64,000 nucleotides of DNA from Prostheceraeus crozeri (Eukaryota > Platyhelminthes > Polycladida > Euryleptidae). Within the stretch, counting starts at the first letter, position 1; every line of letters starts with the position of its first letter. Location of the stretch: assembly GCA_907163375.1 (NCBI GenBank), contig CAJQUW010005346.1:186001-250000 (forward strand), in the 5' to 3' direction. This document shows positions 11,103-22,109 of the stretch, in pieces. The position numbers were made by a program, and so were the translations under genes. The notes under the pieces are model-generated. The model saw only the letters and a program-made list of their open reading frames with translations, did not search any database and was not told the DNA's origin.

Positions 11103-12470
11103 ATGGCGGAAACACCTGCCTTATTGGATGCTCGTTACGATGTATTCCAGAGTGATAAAGTCGATGTCTCGAGTACTTCTCAGCATACGAGCGTTCTGAC
11201 ACCAGTGAATGGATTGGAAAATCCCGGTACCATTCAATTCACGGTCCCTCGACTAGCCATTCATTGGATGGATGTATGCAATGCCTATTTTCGCGTGGAA
11301 GTACAACTCATGAAACATTATGCGGCTAAAGGAGCAGACGTGCCACGTGAGTCGTCAGACAAGGCGATTATTATCAACAATACGGCCCACTCCCTCTTTT
11401 CCGACATTATTATCCGCTTGAATGAACGCACCATCGAAGGAGGCAATGACTTGTATTATTTGAGAGCTTACCTTAGCAATCTTTTACAATATACCAATGA
11501 TGTGAAGAATACACACATGGTCACACAAGGTTTTACTGTTCCTCAAGTGATGTATGACACAGAGTTTGATGCAACGGCTAAGACGGTGAAGTATAAGGCG
11601 GTAGAGTTTACAGATAAAGAGAATGCACTCAATCAAGCAATTCTCAAACAATGGGCAGACCACAAATTTAAACGTACCTTTGACTTTCCCCTAAAATGTA
11701 ATTTCTTCCAACAAGTGATTGCTCTGCCCCCAGGCATGCAACTGGATCTCATTTTCACCTTGAATAAACCGGAATATGCCATTTATGATATGGCACATCC
11801 TGCAGGGACGACCTCTACAAAGTACAGGTTCAAAATCACCTCTTTCCAATTGTATATGCCAATGCTCACACCGAATGCAGAATTGCAATTGAAAAATGCG
11901 AATCGACGCAAGACAGAAGCCATTTATTATCGCTACAATGGCATGACTGTCCAACGACAAACGATTGAACGTGGAATACAAAAGAAGACGTTTTCCAATG
12001 TGGCCGCTCTATTGAGTCCTAAACTCATCTTTTTCGCTGTTGTTCCCAGTAACTCTTGGTTTGATCCAGGAAGTCGTAAACTCTATTTTGAAAGACATGG
12101 ACTCTCTCAAGTCACCATGACCACCAATGGAGCCATCATGACAGGAGGCACCATCAATTGCAAAGATGACGTGATTGCTTACAGTCAATTCAATCGTGCG
12201 ATTCAAGTCTATAACACGAATGAATCGTGTGGTATTGATTTAGAGAGTTTTACCAAATACTGTTACTTTATCGCCTTTGACTGTACCTTGGATAAACAAA
12301 TCGATAGTGTTCAACCCACCAATACACGTCAATATGGACTGGAATTGCAATTTGAGAATACGACCATGCAAAATATGGATTTATTAATGTTTTTCATTCA
12401 TGACGAACAATTCTCCGTCACATCGGAGAATCCTGTCATCTCCAGTGCGTATATCCCACCCGCTATTTAA
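11103..12470 (+). CDS. Major capsid protein, double jelly-roll
   Basis: The intact 455-residue protein forms the capsomers. It matches the Polinton capsid family known in annotation as F54H12.2-like: an N-terminal sequence with DVFQSDKVDV, a strand-rich first barrel with NTAHSLFSDIIIRLN and the helix LRAYLSNLLQYTNDVK, and a second barrel to the end with FTKYCYFIAFDCTLD and DLLMFFIHDEQ. Length is close to the family norm. The gene lies between the basic core-like gene and the protease. It is one of the few large structural genes of this element without a break. Confidence 0.8.
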   Translation: MAETPALLDARYDVFQSDKVDVSSTSQHTSVLTPVNGLENPGTIQFTVPRLAIHWMDVCNAYFRVEVQLMKHYAAKGADVPRESSDKAIIINNTAHSLFSDIIIRLNERTIEGGNDLYYLRAYLSNLLQYTNDVKNTHMVTQGFTVPQVMYDTEFDATAKTVKYKAVEFTDKENALNQAILKQWADHKFKRTFDFPLKCNFFQQVIALPPGMQLDLIFTLNKPEYAIYDMAHPAGTTSTKYRFKITSFQLYMPMLTPNAELQLKNANRRKTEAIYYRYNGMTVQRQTIERGIQKKTFSNVAALLSPKLIFFAVVPSNSWFDPGSRKLYFERHGLSQVTMTTNGAIMTGGTINCKDDVIAYSQFNRAIQVYNTNESCGIDLESFTKYCYFIAFDCTLDKQIDSVQPTNTRQYGLELQFENTTMQNMDLLMFFIHDEQFSVTSENPVISSAYIPPAI

Positions 12471-12501
12471 GTGTTGGCGCGCATTGACATCATCATAAGA
12501 C

Positions 12502-13218
12502 ATGTTGAAGGAACCCGAGTATCACGTTGCTCCTATCGCTTGGACACCTCTTTATCAACATCGTCTCATTAAAGCTCAGCGTTGGCTGAATGGGAGAATG
12601 GTTAAGCAACACGGAAATCGAAGGAATCATGCAGGGTATGAATCAATTACAAGAGAAACATTTACTCAATGCCTGCATGTGCGAAGATGATTTTCTCTGT
12701 GCCATTCAGTGTAGTTGTCAAACGTTTGCTCATCGCCTCCTCCAATCTTCTTACGTTCCCTTCCAATGTGTGTTTCCTGCTGATCTACTTCTTGCTCATT
12801 CCCCGGAATCAAAGACACTTATTGTCAACAGTGATCGCTCTCATCAACCTGGCAAGCATTGGCTGGCCTTTTATCAAAATGCGGATCAACGCGTGTGCGA
12901 ATTCTTTGACTCTTATAGACTCACTCCATCTCACTATCCACATGTTACCGAGTGGTTATCGACAACACCTTATCCTTTTATCGTCGCTCTCTGCGTATAC
13001 AAGGTCCTAAAGCCTATTGTGGTGCTTACTGTATTTACTTTTTAAACCATCGCCCTTTTAACACGTCTATGGATAAAACACTGACCTTCTTTCGAACGTT
13101 GGATGCTCACGAGAAAGATCAAGAACTCATTCAAACCTACTTGTCCTTCAATGATAAAATTGTCTATTCCTATTTGTATTCTTCATTATCCCATGTTTTG
13201 AAGTCAATAAAGAAATGA
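12502..13218 (+). pseudogene. Adenain-like cysteine protease (C5 type), two frameshifts
   Basis: This family cleaves capsid precursors during virion maturation. Three reading-frame pieces together give the fold: 12502-12585, 12590-13000 and 13000-13218. Visible catalytic motifs are His in PGKHWLAFY (about 12855), Asp in CEFFDSYR (about 12905) and the Cys loop AYCGAYCIYFL (about 13015-13045). Frame changes occur near 12580 and near 13000, the second between the Asp and Cys motifs. Size (about 235 codons) fits the family. It follows the major capsid gene by 31 bases, the usual neighbourhood. Confidence 0.8.
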
Positions 13219-13356
13219 ATCATGTCAATGATTGTATTTTTATTTCAATGGAACCCTTGAACTTTTTCAGACAGAGGTTAATACCACAAGGTTTTGTACA
13301 TGAAACAGAGTTCAGTCACTCGTTATAGCACACTATACACAGAGCTTTTCCGTACA

Positions 13357-13866
13357 TCATGCACGATATACAGGGACTGTTGAAGCTATGTCTTGATCAC
13401 AAAGAGGGCAAGATGACGTTTCAAAGGGTACATAACATATAGAACACATAACACTATGAGAACATGGTAAAAAGAGAAGGGATCGTTCCTGTTTAAAACA
13501 TTTAACACAGTTCCGTTCACATAATAATTTAAATGTCTCTTCTTCCAATTTCTTTCTAAAGTCACTTTTATGGGTAGAGCTACCTGACACATCAGTTGCA
13601 AATGTCACTTTTTTCACTCCAGATCGCGCCAATGTCATTGCATTGCAGTGTAGCATGGAGAAATCCTCTATCCACCTACGATCCAAATGGTGACTCATAG
13701 CATGCTCATCGAGATCCATTAGTCCATCAACTAATTCACCAGCGGTGATATTTTCACTGAGATGTGTTACAGTTTCTATAGCTTTGAACGAATATCCAAG
13801 GTCTCTTGCGACAACCCACGACGTTGGGATACTAGTCGCTGTCCGATTCATTGAGGGAATCTCCAT
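13357..13866 (-). CDS. RING protein resembling IAP C-terminus
   Basis: The C-terminal 50 residues form a RING finger: NCVKC, FLPCSHSVMCSIC and CPLC, followed by IASTVPVYRA, the same layout as IAP RING domains. Ahead of it lies a possible UBA-like helix bundle (DLGYSFKAIETVTHLS to GELVDGLMDLDEH). No BIR domain is present. The likely activity is a ubiquitin E3 ligase, and inhibition of apoptosis is possible by analogy with insect DNA-virus IAPs, but without BIR repeats that is uncertain. I chose the ATG at 13866, which overlaps the TBP-like gene end by 35 bases; an upstream ATG at 13926 would add 20 residues. Confidence 0.7.
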   Translation of the reverse strand: MEIPSMNRTATSIPTSWVVARDLGYSFKAIETVTHLSENITAGELVDGLMDLDEHAMSHHLDRRWIEDFSMLHCNAMTLARSGVKKVTFATDVSGSSTHKSDFRKKLEEETFKLLCERNCVKCFKQERSLLFLPCSHSVMCSICYVPFETSSCPLCDQDIASTVPVYRA

Positions 13867-14407
13867 CGAATAGAGATTTGAGAATGTCTTCCACCAACGA
13901 TTCTGCTTCTGCAATCGATAAGACACCCGTCACAATCACACTTCCGTTGGAAAAGAAGGAACAGTGCAAATTACCTTTGCGTATTAACGTTCCGGGAAAC
14001 AGCTCGCGCTCGTTGGAAATCACTGATGTCGATGGCAACTGTTGAATGGTTTGCATGCGGTCCTTTGTATAGTTCCATTGACATTGAACGGTGCAGGATT
14101 TTGTGATTGGGTCGCTCACGTCCAATCCGTAGGGGGCGAGTAGTTGGCGCATCTCTTTACAAATACGATCGTATGTTTCCAGAGAGTGGTTGCCCAAAAT
14201 TTGGATACACCCCCGTGGAAAAATCTGTACAGCGACCGAAGAGTTCCATCTCCAATAGACTCGACAAGGGCGTGATGCTCGGTATGTGGCCAGAGGGAGT
14301 TGCGGTAACGATGTCTGCAGTGGTATTGCGGAGGATGCTCTGAGATCCACCATGCGGTTGCAGATCCTTGACATCTTTGACAGCGGGGTGTAGATACCCT
14401 TCTTCAT
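13832..14407 (-). CDS. TATA-binding-protein-like (TBP-like) protein
   Basis: Two half-repeats of the TBP saddle are visible. In the first, residues about 50-92 read SSVAVQIFPRGCIQILG followed by a helix. In the second, residues about 108-183 contain SCTVQ, then ERELFPGTLIRK, then FSNGSVIVTG and a final helix. In TBP the equivalent elements are SC-V, E-ELFPG, and S-GK-V-TG, in the same order and spacing. Overall similarity to cellular TBP is low, and the family's usual basic loops are changed. The gene is minus strand, between PolB and the RING gene, with short overlaps at both ends. It could direct transcription from the element's own TATA promoters, which is inference. Confidence 0.7.
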   Translation of the reverse strand: MKKGIYTPLSKMSRICNRMVDLRASSAIPLQTSLPQLPLATYRASRPCRVYWRWNSSVAVQIFPRGCIQILGNHSLETYDRICKEMRQLLAPYGLDVSDPITKSCTVQCQWNYTKDRMQTIQQLPSTSVISNERELFPGTLIRKGNLHCSFFSNGSVIVTGVLSIAEAESLVEDILKSLFDGDSLNESDSD

Positions 14408-17400
14408 ATAGGCGATGGTTACCGTATGGAAGGCTCTGATTGGGTAAATACCAACACCGCTTGTCCTCCCAGATACTTAAGGCCTTCTTCACTTGCGTCA
14501 CTGTTCTCATCTCGTGGTGTTGGGATTGGGGAGGGTTTGTGATACTGTGGTAATCGAATGTTTTTCGAATGCGTCCACATAATTCTGATGTTTCACTTGA
14601 CGCTTCTTCGCTTGACACACTCCCTTCATGCGACAGTCGTGGATTTCTTCCTCATGTCCTTTGAGGTACATCTTGGCACTCAAACACACAAACTCCTTCA
14701 CCCTATCCCCCACACACTCATCCTTGAAACATCCCAAACGATTCGCATTCTCGATACGTCTCTCTGGATGATTCACGGGATAATTTGAGGTATCGAGAAC
14801 ACCTTTCGCCTAAGTATCAATGAAATTTGGGATGTTGTCAAACGAACGCAGCACTTCTTCGCGTGTATACCGGCTGCGGACTTTGAGGAAGAAGGAGTCT
14901 GTGTCCCGACCAATGAGCTGAACTGAGGTGCACGTCTTGTTGGCTTTCCACTGGTCAAACAGCTTATACATGATAATCTTGCTGTTGTCCAGGATGCATT
15001 GCCCGATATAAATGGGCTTGTTCAAGTCTACCTTGGTCTTGCGCACATTCACCACCACGGCTTTGTCGCTGATGTTGAAGAAGGATTGGCAATAGGGATG
15101 ACGTGTCCATTTGCTAAACACATTCGGTGACCGTACAAAATAGTGTTTCCCATATTTCCGCACATTCTCCATTGTCTTGCCGTACAGTGCGTTCACCATC
15201 AACTTGTGGAGATTGCGGCGCATTTTCGTCGTTGCCTTGGCGCGTTCTTGCGTATGGTATTGTACATAGGGGCGAATATACGGTTCTTGATTGAAGGAGA
15301 TCCCGTAATGAACCTTGGTGATATGTAAGCCCTTCTCCACATAATACTTGAGAGCAGCGATATGTACCACATACTCTTTGCGATTTTCGTGCGTCATTAT
15401 TAACTGGTTGGCTGAGTGAAAGGGTCGGTTCCCGTTCAACTCTTGCCATAGCTCTTGCATATAGGGAGACATGTCCTCCCATTTCGCCGCCCCGCGGTAA
15501 GGAGCCAATGGTAAATCTTCCGTGGCATCTTGGACGTGTGGGGGATACTCCAAATCGACGCACAGTACATGACCCGTGGTGCCATTGACATTGTATCGTC
15601 TCACCCATTCGTCGTTGATGTCCACCAATTCCTCCGGTCGTACCCAGGCAAAACAGTCCTTCGGCAAAGGTCCCATCATGGCCGCTCCGTATAAATTGTT
15701 AGCATCTACATAAAACAGGAGAGTACCTTCTTCTGCTTGAGCGCGGTGTTGATTCACAAATGTCATCCCTCCACGAATTCCTGCTTCAAACACGCGGTAC
15801 ATATCCACGTCACGCAATTTCTCCAACTTGACCTGTGTCTTTTTAAAGAAAATTGAATAGGTCAAGCCAGGTGTGCCGAAATAGTGGATGGGGTCCAATG
15901 CAGACACGTCGCGTATTTCACTTCGAAAGTGTTCGAAGATGTCTGCGAGCAAGGCTACATCCACTGTCAAATAATAGTGGATATAATCTTCAAACGTGCT
16001 GCACCCCGTCTCTGTCCACGCCTTTTGTGCCACAGCATACTCGTCCTCTTCCAACTCCTTCTCACTCAAATCATTGTAAAATGCTTTCTTCGGAGGCAAT
16101 TGAGTCTCGTGGATACGATCCCAGCAGTCAAAGTATGTATAGGGAAAATATCCTTTCCGAATAGATGTGTGATCGCAATTCGGATAGACGTTGCTCAATA
16201 TGTGATTTGAGTGAGGAAAGTCACTGATGGTTGTTGACAAATTGTTTAGAGAGTCTTTCAAAAACTGATACGAATCGATGAATCGAAGTTTATATATGGT
16301 ATTGGTTGCCATGGGAAGAAAGATGGTCACTCCCAACGTCTTGTCTCCTAATACACAAATGGGCTCTATCATATACTTGTGATCCAGCTTAGTAAACCCT
16401 TGTACAATCACCTGGTGACTGTCATATCCCTTCCAATTGTGAAACAAGATGTTTAATGTGGTCCGGGATTGACGTCGTCGCAGGTTACATGCATTGCACA
16501 GGGTTTGCAGATACTTGCCCGTGATATGATCGTGGTCTCGCACCTTTGTCGTAGGCCCATTCTTTTTAACCTTGCTTCGGAGGTTTCACATCACATCCGC
16601 AAATGTTACATTGTGCTGTCTGTTCATAGTCCCGCATATCAGCCTCCGTCAGCGTCATGTTACGCTTCGTCGCTTCCATGTGATCAAACATAGACAAGAT
16701 CACCTGTCTGATGTGTGTAATAAAGGCAGGAATACACTCGTCCCCTTTATGGATCACCACAGATTCTTTCATGTCCAGCGCCGGATGCCACACCACATAG
16801 GATCCCACATACGCTGCCGTATGCTTCTTGGACACAGCATCAATCATGCTCTCAATGTCCGCATACATCACAGCGAGGGGTTGAGTGGTTTTCGCTTGGT
16901 CGATAAATTCGTGCGGTTTCGTATCTTTCGGGGTCGTTTCCATCTGGAAAAATCCTCCATCGCATTTGGCTTGATGCTCCAGACGTTCTTTTTGCGCCAT
17001 GTCCTTTGTCTTTCCAAACTTTACACCCTTCTCGTAGAAATTGAATCGTAAACTACACAACTCACATGTTTCAAATCGTTTCACTTGCGTTTGGTTCATG
17101 TTCCGATACCACATGCGAGCACATTTCTGAAAATCCGTCACGGGAAGAAAATGTCCAGACTGATCCTCCATATCGTACCGCGTCACCATCACCAGATGAA
17201 CGATGCGTGTGCTCTCCTTCACAGCTTGACGGACCGGGTATAATTGGCCCACAAATCCTTTACCGTCATGTACGTGGATACGAACAATGACATTGTTCTT
17301 CTTTTCGAACTCCTGAACATCCCGTGTATTCATCAACCCCTCTGACGTCATCATGGAAAAGTCTAGATGATAATACTGGTTCAAATTCAACTTGCGCACT

Positions 17401-18326
17401 GCAGGAAGTCGATTCTGATAACTGTCATTGGATGTCTTGGTGCGGGAATCAGCACGTCGAGGAATGCGATTGTCTTGGTAGGCAAGTGCATAGAGGACAC
17501 TGTCTTGAAAACAATGTGATGTATACTTGTTGCGCTCAAACACACATATGCCTTTGCAGAGCTTGATATCTCGGTGGATAGGAATCGGTGCGCCCATGCG
17601 AAAATTAGGGAAGGAACTTGTTTGAACCAGTAACTCCAACACTTCCTTCACCGCAAATCCTGATCCGTCTTCTTGATAGTCTTCAATAAATTCTTCAATC
17701 TTTGACACAATGTCACGGAACCATGTATCAAAGTTACGTGCTTGGACGCCTTCGTGAATGTATGAGGGTGTGGCGATGTCTCTCACTTCCTCTTCGCCCG
17801 TCGACATATCCATCTTGACAAACCTGAGTCTCATTTTCACAAACACTTTCACATCCTCGTGGGGGTGTTGTTGCACAATGACACGATACAAGTCCGCATA
17901 CATTGAATTCAAATACGTCTTCCATTCATTCGTGGGTTGAGGAGGGGTAAATCGATAATTATGCCCGCGACCGTCCATGAAACGTTCTTCTTCCACAGCT
18001 GCACCGCCCTCTTGCATGAACTCAAACAGGTAGGGACACAAATGCTCATCCCATCCTTCCGCTTCAGCATTCACCACTGCATCACAATAGCGACACCGTC
18101 CCACACACGCATGCTTATGGTACGTCTCCACGTCGAAACTTCCATCGCAATCCAGGCACAGCAAGTCGTTGTCGTCGCCATAATTAAACGCACGGCAATC
18201 GTGTTCGTCTCCATACCATTTACAGCATGTCCAACAATAGTTGCGACCCGTCTCCGCTGCTCCATGGGCAATACAGTCTTGAAAGCGAGAGAAGGACTGA
18301 CGGCAGAATTCACACGCGTACTGCAT
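14400..18326 (-). pseudogene. Protein-primed type family B DNA polymerase, several frameshifts
   Basis: This is the element's replicase. The N-terminus is Cys/His rich (CEFC, CWTCC, CLDC, CRYC). Next comes the conserved N-terminal block with CFQDSVLYALAY. Exo I is MYADIES (about 16860), exo II NWKGYDSH (about 16430) and exo III YYLTVDVALLAD (about 15960). A Cys/His insert (CNICG to HDHITGKY and CNAC) lies between exo I and exo II. Motif A is DANNLYG (about 15690), motif B NALYGKT (about 15185) and motif C RDTDSFF (about 14900). The C-terminal tail includes GCFKDE and SLPYGNH. Frame shifts lie near 16,560, 14,800 and 14,560, so this copy cannot make one product as sequenced. Confidence 0.9.
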
Positions 18327-18360
18327 GGTTAGAATGAGAATGAATTTCTCTGACCGCGTC

Positions 18361-18580
18361 TTTCCTTATATACCTTGCCGTGACTCATCACAAGTGCTCG
18401 GCGCCGCGTGCTCCAATTGGTGCTCCGTTTCCTGTCCTCGTCGCCCCCAAGTGCGCCGATGCGTGGGCGTGTGCTCCGAGTGCTCCGTTTCCTGTCCTCT
18501 TAGCAACCACGTGCGCCGATGCGTGGGCGTGTGCTCCGATGACTGTCAAGTGCTCTGATGTGTGTGCTCCGATGCAAGGG
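18361..18580 (-). promoter_or_regulatory. PolB upstream region: TATA box and 60-bp tandem repeat with EGR-like sites
   Basis: Upstream of the PolB ATG (18,326) a minus-strand TATATAAG lies at about 18,366-18,373. Beyond it is a 60-bp unit present twice (18,420-18,479 and 18,480-18,539). Each unit has GTGCTCCG and GCGTGGGCG (18,461-18,469 and 18,521-18,529), the EGR consensus seen at 1508. GTGCTC motifs continue to 18,580 and also occur, in the opposite orientation, near 1490. The two promoters therefore share cis elements. Confidence 0.55.
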
Positions 18581-19135
18581 CAAGGTCATGTACTTAAGTG
18601 CAAATTTTGCGACAGGGGGCTAGGCTGTACTACTTCAGTTAACCTTTGAAAAAGAAATTTACGGGTCCTATCTTGACACCCGAGATTTTCACTACGCTGT
18701 TTACCATTAAAAAACACTAAAACCAAAGGCCGACGTTGGTAGAAACGAATTTCATTAAAACTTACCTAAAACACCGTAGTATAAAAAAGCCTTTCACCAG
18801 TCAGTCTAGTAGATGTGACATCGACAGAAATTTTTAGAATTATAAAATGAATTCGATGCACGAACTGACACATCGATTCAAATGTATTCACTGTCTTTAC
18901 GCATGTCCTATCAAGGCTGTGTTCGAGGCGGCCTATTTGAAAAGTGCCTCCGCCTCAGACCTCAGCAATGATATTGTAGAATATATACCATATACTGTAG
19001 TTATAATAATAACATGGTATAAACGTGATATGATGCTATACGATAAAATTAATTTTTCGTTGTCGGTCTAGTTCTACACACTGATGATTAATCTTGCTAT
19101 TCTTAACACGGTAGACCTACAGTAGTCTACAAATT

Positions 19136-19187
19136 TGGTTGGGTACTGCTGTCATAGATGTTCATCTTTGACCCCAGTACCCAACCA
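19136..19187. repeat. 12-bp-arm inverted repeat
   Basis: TGGTTGGGTACT (19,136-19,147) is matched by its exact reverse complement at 19,176-19,187, with a 28-base loop. It lies directly beside the larger hairpin and may be part of the same fold-back element. Confidence 0.7.
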
Positions 19188-19194
19188 GATTCAT

Positions 19195-19278
19195 GCACTC
19201 CGGATTATTGAACAGTACTATAGAAGGCTACTAATGTAGTAGTAGCCTTCTATAGTACTGTTAAATAATTCGGAGTGC
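19195..19278. repeat. Long near-perfect hairpin, 39-bp arms with 6-base loop
   Basis: Arm 19,195-19,233 is the reverse complement of 19,240-19,278 apart from two positions, with the loop atgtag. A stem this long with so short a loop is typical of a miniature fold-back (MITE-like) element or of a cruciform-forming site. No ORF or target duplication was identified. Confidence 0.8.
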
Positions 19279-22109
19279 AATGGCAATCCATTTTTCATGA
19301 ACATCATGCGTATAGCTAGTCCTCACGTAGTCTGGTAAAGAAACATAACAAATATGACGCTCATATAAAGATCGGATTATGGTCGATTTCTATGAGTTCA
19401 TGTTCTCTCAACCAGCCTAGATCTACATTTCATTAATCAGAAAGTTTAATGGATCTACTTCACAGACATGGTCGGATAGCTGTTGCCTATACAATACCCA
19501 CTAATTAATGAAAATTCATTCATTAATCAAAGGAAACGACGGTGATGGTGTCCAAACGCCGAAGTAACTAAAATCACAATAGCCGAATTCGCACCATATG
19601 TTTTCATAGATTTACTTCTGTTATTGAATAGCGGACACTACAACTACTAAATACACTACAGACGACTGATGAATTACTTGTACGGTAGTAAACCAATGGA
19701 ATCTATTCAATGGAGGACATGTACGGCATCTAAACTTCATTCAGTAATTTTTTATATTGGGTGGCATAAATTGCATCTATAACAAATGTATATCAAACAA
19801 CATCAAATATATGCATCAAATAATAGGACTATATCATATCACATCATTCATTAAAATTTCGAAAGCCATAGGCGGCCAATTTTTTACGCCTCCGCCTCCA
19901 CAGCCCTGTGTCCTATAGTTTGTCTATGTTGTCCTTGTATGCCATATTCGTAATTTCAACTATGTTGTAAGACTTCGATCATGTATAAGATTTCCACGAT
20001 TGTCCCATACTGTGATGAAATGAAAAATTGAAATCTATTAGCAAAAATCAATCCTTATAATTTTTCAATTCCATACGTATTGCGTAATGACACAATGAAA
20101 ATTCAAACGTTTAGTGGAAAATCCAGTTGTGTAGTTCATGAAATAGTTAAATTATGATTACACTGTATGTACCAGTCACCATGTCAATCATAATGTGAAA
20201 TCCGCCCCAAGAACTGGGAAAACTATTCAAATCGCATGAATCCATAACGCGCGATTGCTACATAAGATCAAATATTATCATACAATATAGCCTAGGCCTA
20301 TACTAATTAAGAGCCCTGCTGTTTTCAATGTGAATGCAACATTCTAAAGAAACATGACTGCAACTAGAAATTAATTAGGAAATTTCCGAGCTCACCATTG
20401 TGTCCATATCGTTGATGCAGAAGACATGTATCTAGTGACAATGGCAGATATAAGTAAGTCGACAACATTGAGCTGTTTTTCGTTGTCTGCTTGTTGGGGT
20501 CTGGAATACTAATGGCCACGACTAGGACTCACCAAGATCATCACAGGAAACCAATTTTCTATTGAATGTAGTGCAAATTCAGACCTGTATTCAGGCTGAC
20601 TAGAAAATTATTCACGGCATAAGATGTACAGTCAGTTAATTTAGAATGTGAGGAATAAATCGGTGTGAAATGCCATTAGACGACGTTGAATTGTTCTCCA
20701 AACTGCACCACACTGAATCAGATATATATTAAGCAGCATTGAACAAATCACATCCACCTTCAACGGTGAGACATTGAGATAAACAAGTCAATTTTCTCAG
20801 TTGACATTCGTCTGCAATTGTGAAAGTTGATGATCGGCTGTTCCCTGTTCCCTCTGCAAGTTCCCTGCGTCGACTGCGCTTCACGGCCTGGCCAATCACA
20901 TAAGCGAAAGGGGCGATCGATCACAAGATAGCAAAACATTGCGCTGCTTGAAAATCCGTGTCATGTGTGAAAAAGTGTTTATGCCGCGTCAAGCAGAATA
21001 TTCGCGCGCGCCATTTGCTTCAGCTGAATCACAGCCAAAGGCAATTGTATAGTAACAGAGTAACTAGATTGCCCTTGCAGACGCAAGCATATGGTTCATA
21101 AGTGACATTACCGCCCGTCAAAATGAATTGGACACAACTCACAAACTATAACTTCCAAGATCGCCCGACATGCACCACACAAGGATTCGATAGAAAAGAA
21201 ATTGAAATGAACGCAATGCATGCACGGCGATGTTCTTTACTTGTTATGCTCACTGAAATCATAGTTATAAAAATAGCAAGAAATTGCCCTGGCTATTACA
21301 TGTTACGCAAAAAATAATATTCCTGTCGAAATTATGCACGCGTTCGATTCTGGCGGCCTACGGTGTACTCTGGCACACTTCGGCAAAAGTAGAAATATAG
21401 AATGCAATCAAGCATAAAACTAAACGCTTCGATTTAATAATACTTAAAACAGGATGCCGAATTACAGATCATCGATTTTCAATTCATCGCTAGACCACAA
21501 AATATTCTGGAATGTCTGCATCCAGGCTTTCAGCAAACGTTCGACTTAGATGTTGTTTGATAAAACCAAAAAGAGGACTAAAAGATAAACGAATCAAGTA
21601 GCATTCGATAAGTTTAAGCAGAACAAGTATGTATATTATATCAGAATTTACACGGAAATTTCCGGACAGGCGCAACCGTTTCTATTCCGTGAAGCGTCCG
21701 TAAATCATGAATTTAAAGTCCGAGAAACGGAAGCCCGACGGATTTCCGTATACTGCCGTTCTTTATCCGTAGTCTCGCGGACAAAAGTGTAACTTAATGG
21801 AAGACCGACGGATGTCCATTTCTTACCCGTTTTGTCCGCGGACAAAGCTTGCTCGGCGGGGCGATGACCAGACACCCTAGTCCAGATGTTTGGTTAGTTT
21901 TTCGAAGCATCAACGGTGATTCATCGCCACTTGTGGTTAACGTTAAAGAAAATATTAGCTTAACGTTGCAAATGGCCACTTTTTATGGCATGCAACGTCA
22001 ATTGACTAACGAAATATATTTTCGTGAACTTAACGTCAAGACTTCACTAGTTGACCAAATTGTGGTGTAATTGCAATTAATTGCGTTTTCAATACTGTTG
22101 ATCGTTGTC

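Larger units (their letters stand above)
1..18640. mobile_element. Polinton/Maverick (adintovirus-like) element 1, left end outside window
   Basis: The gene set is diagnostic of a Polinton/Maverick: FtsK/HerA-type packaging ATPase, retroviral-type integrase, penton-like proteins, double jelly-roll capsid protein, adenain-like protease and a protein-primed type PolB. Plus-strand genes fill the left two thirds and minus-strand genes the right third, converging near 13.3 kb. The left terminus is not in the window, and no terminal inverted repeat can be verified, so the right boundary (about 18,640, after the PolB promoter) is an estimate. The element is clearly more GC-rich than Polinton 2, so the two are different lineages. 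Many genes carry single frameshifts or stops, so the copy is decayed or contains assembly errors. Confidence 0.85.

Noticed and set aside
14157-14618. A separate gene in the 153-codon minus-strand frame
   Set aside because: Its first half matches the expected PolB C-terminal tail and the rest overlaps the TBP-like gene in another frame.
18847-19071. 74-codon ORF after element 1
   Set aside because: No motif, AT-rich C-terminal half, no promoter or homologous feature.
20830-21020. CpG-containing patch as a host promoter
   Set aside because: No TATA, initiator or downstream coding exon could be supported.
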